From positions 89,804 to 153,803 of the forward strand of contig QULQ01000009.1 in assembly GCA_003490145.1 (NCBI GenBank): 64,000 nt of DNA, in the 5' to 3' direction. The notes under the pieces are model-generated. The model was given only the letters and a program-made list of their open reading frames with translations, did no database searches and had not been told where the DNA came from. Made by a program: the position numbers and the translations under genes. The stretch comes from Lachnospiraceae bacterium OM04-12BH. Its GTDB lineage: Bacteria > Bacillota > Clostridia > Lachnospirales > Lachnospiraceae. Of this stretch, positions 63,712 through 64,000 are shown in pieces (positions within the stretch are counted from its first letter, which is position 1; every line of letters begins with the position of its first letter).

Positions 63712-64000
63712 GAACTAAAAATTTAGCATCACTATAGAGGGTAGGCCGCTTATCTGACTTTTCCTCTATTTAAGGATAGCATATTAGTTAGACAAAATCA
63801 AGAAAAGCTGAGAGATTATTTCAAAGTCTAAAAATTTGGCTGATAGTCATGAAAAAATGCTGAATAAAGCATCAAAGAAAAAGACAGAGCAATATGGTTT
63901 GAGTGGAAATTGACCTCCAATTGGTGTATGCAAGTTATTGCTATAGAGTAAAGTTTTTGTCAGTTGAATAAAAGAAAAAGAGAGAGCACCAACATCTCTG
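63683..64000. other. Right edge without a recognised gene
   Basis: This AT-rich stretch has the toxin-associated hairpin at its left end and no frame longer than ~40 codons with a start signal. A frame near 63830-63915 reads DSHEKMLNKASKKKTEQYGL, which I do not recognise; it may be the trace of a lost gene. Confidence 0.4.

Overview
The window looks like the chromosome of a Gram-positive gut clostridium, most likely a Lachnospiraceae (Blautia/Dorea type). The reasons are strong AGGAGG-type ribosome sites, frequent GTG/TTG starts, CIRCE-controlled heat-shock genes, many lipoproteins, and families typical of that group (DUF4250, DUF4364, DUF5722, DUF6796, membrane-tethered sigma factor). This placement rests on gene content and protein style only; no search was run. 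No tRNA, rRNA or CRISPR array was seen.

Layout. 1-5.9 kb: 5' part of a sodium:solute symporter, then a MerR regulator divergent from a 1402-residue secreted beta-helix/LysM surface protein. A palindrome in a 19-bp promoter spacer links the last two. 5.9-14.3 kb: a decayed island with broken MATE, AbiEii, IS200/IS605, BREX (PglX tail, PglZ), DUF3791/DUF3990, HEPN and tyrosine-integrase genes. Three genes there still look whole: a membrane-anchored unknown, an AAA/DUF4143 ATPase and an AlbA_2 ATP-binding protein. 14.4-17.1 kb: hsp20-dnaJ behind a CIRCE promoter, then gene debris. 17.1-22.6 kb: an XRE regulator opposite an operon of a membrane-tethered sigma factor, a membrane NERD nuclease-like protein, two unknowns and a lipoprotein. 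22.6-25.3 kb: Fic, IS91-like and nitroreductase fragments around a second AAA/DUF4143 ATPase. 25.3-38 kb: a cysteine-rich U32-like protein, clpB behind a second, homologous CIRCE promoter, and envelope and housekeeping genes (DacF, polysaccharide deacetylase, DUF3298 lipoprotein, FocA-type channel, RarA, DUF5722).

38-58 kb: radical SAM protein, malic enzyme, DegV, an orphan LytTR regulator, then the arginine pathway. argG is divergent from argC-proX-GNAT-argJ-argB-argD across an AT-rich region with ARG-box-like sequence. After it come a solute-binding-like protein, a YdcZ transporter, and comEA-response regulator-histidine kinase-GerMN-comEC, which joins DNA-uptake genes to a two-component system. 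57.8-64 kb: an accessory tail. It holds four 13-bp iterated repeats, a seven-unit array of 82-bp hairpin repeats, an orphan PD-(D/E)XK-like protein, a ~46-bp element present twice, small enzyme genes, an IS605 right-end/omega-RNA relic fused into a monooxygenase gene, a thioesterase with an internal deletion and a tiny holin-like toxin ORF.

The most unusual features are the 82-bp hairpin array, the tethered sigma/NERD operon, the twin heat-shock promoters sharing an uncharacterised 11-bp-spaced repeat, and the IS605 relics.
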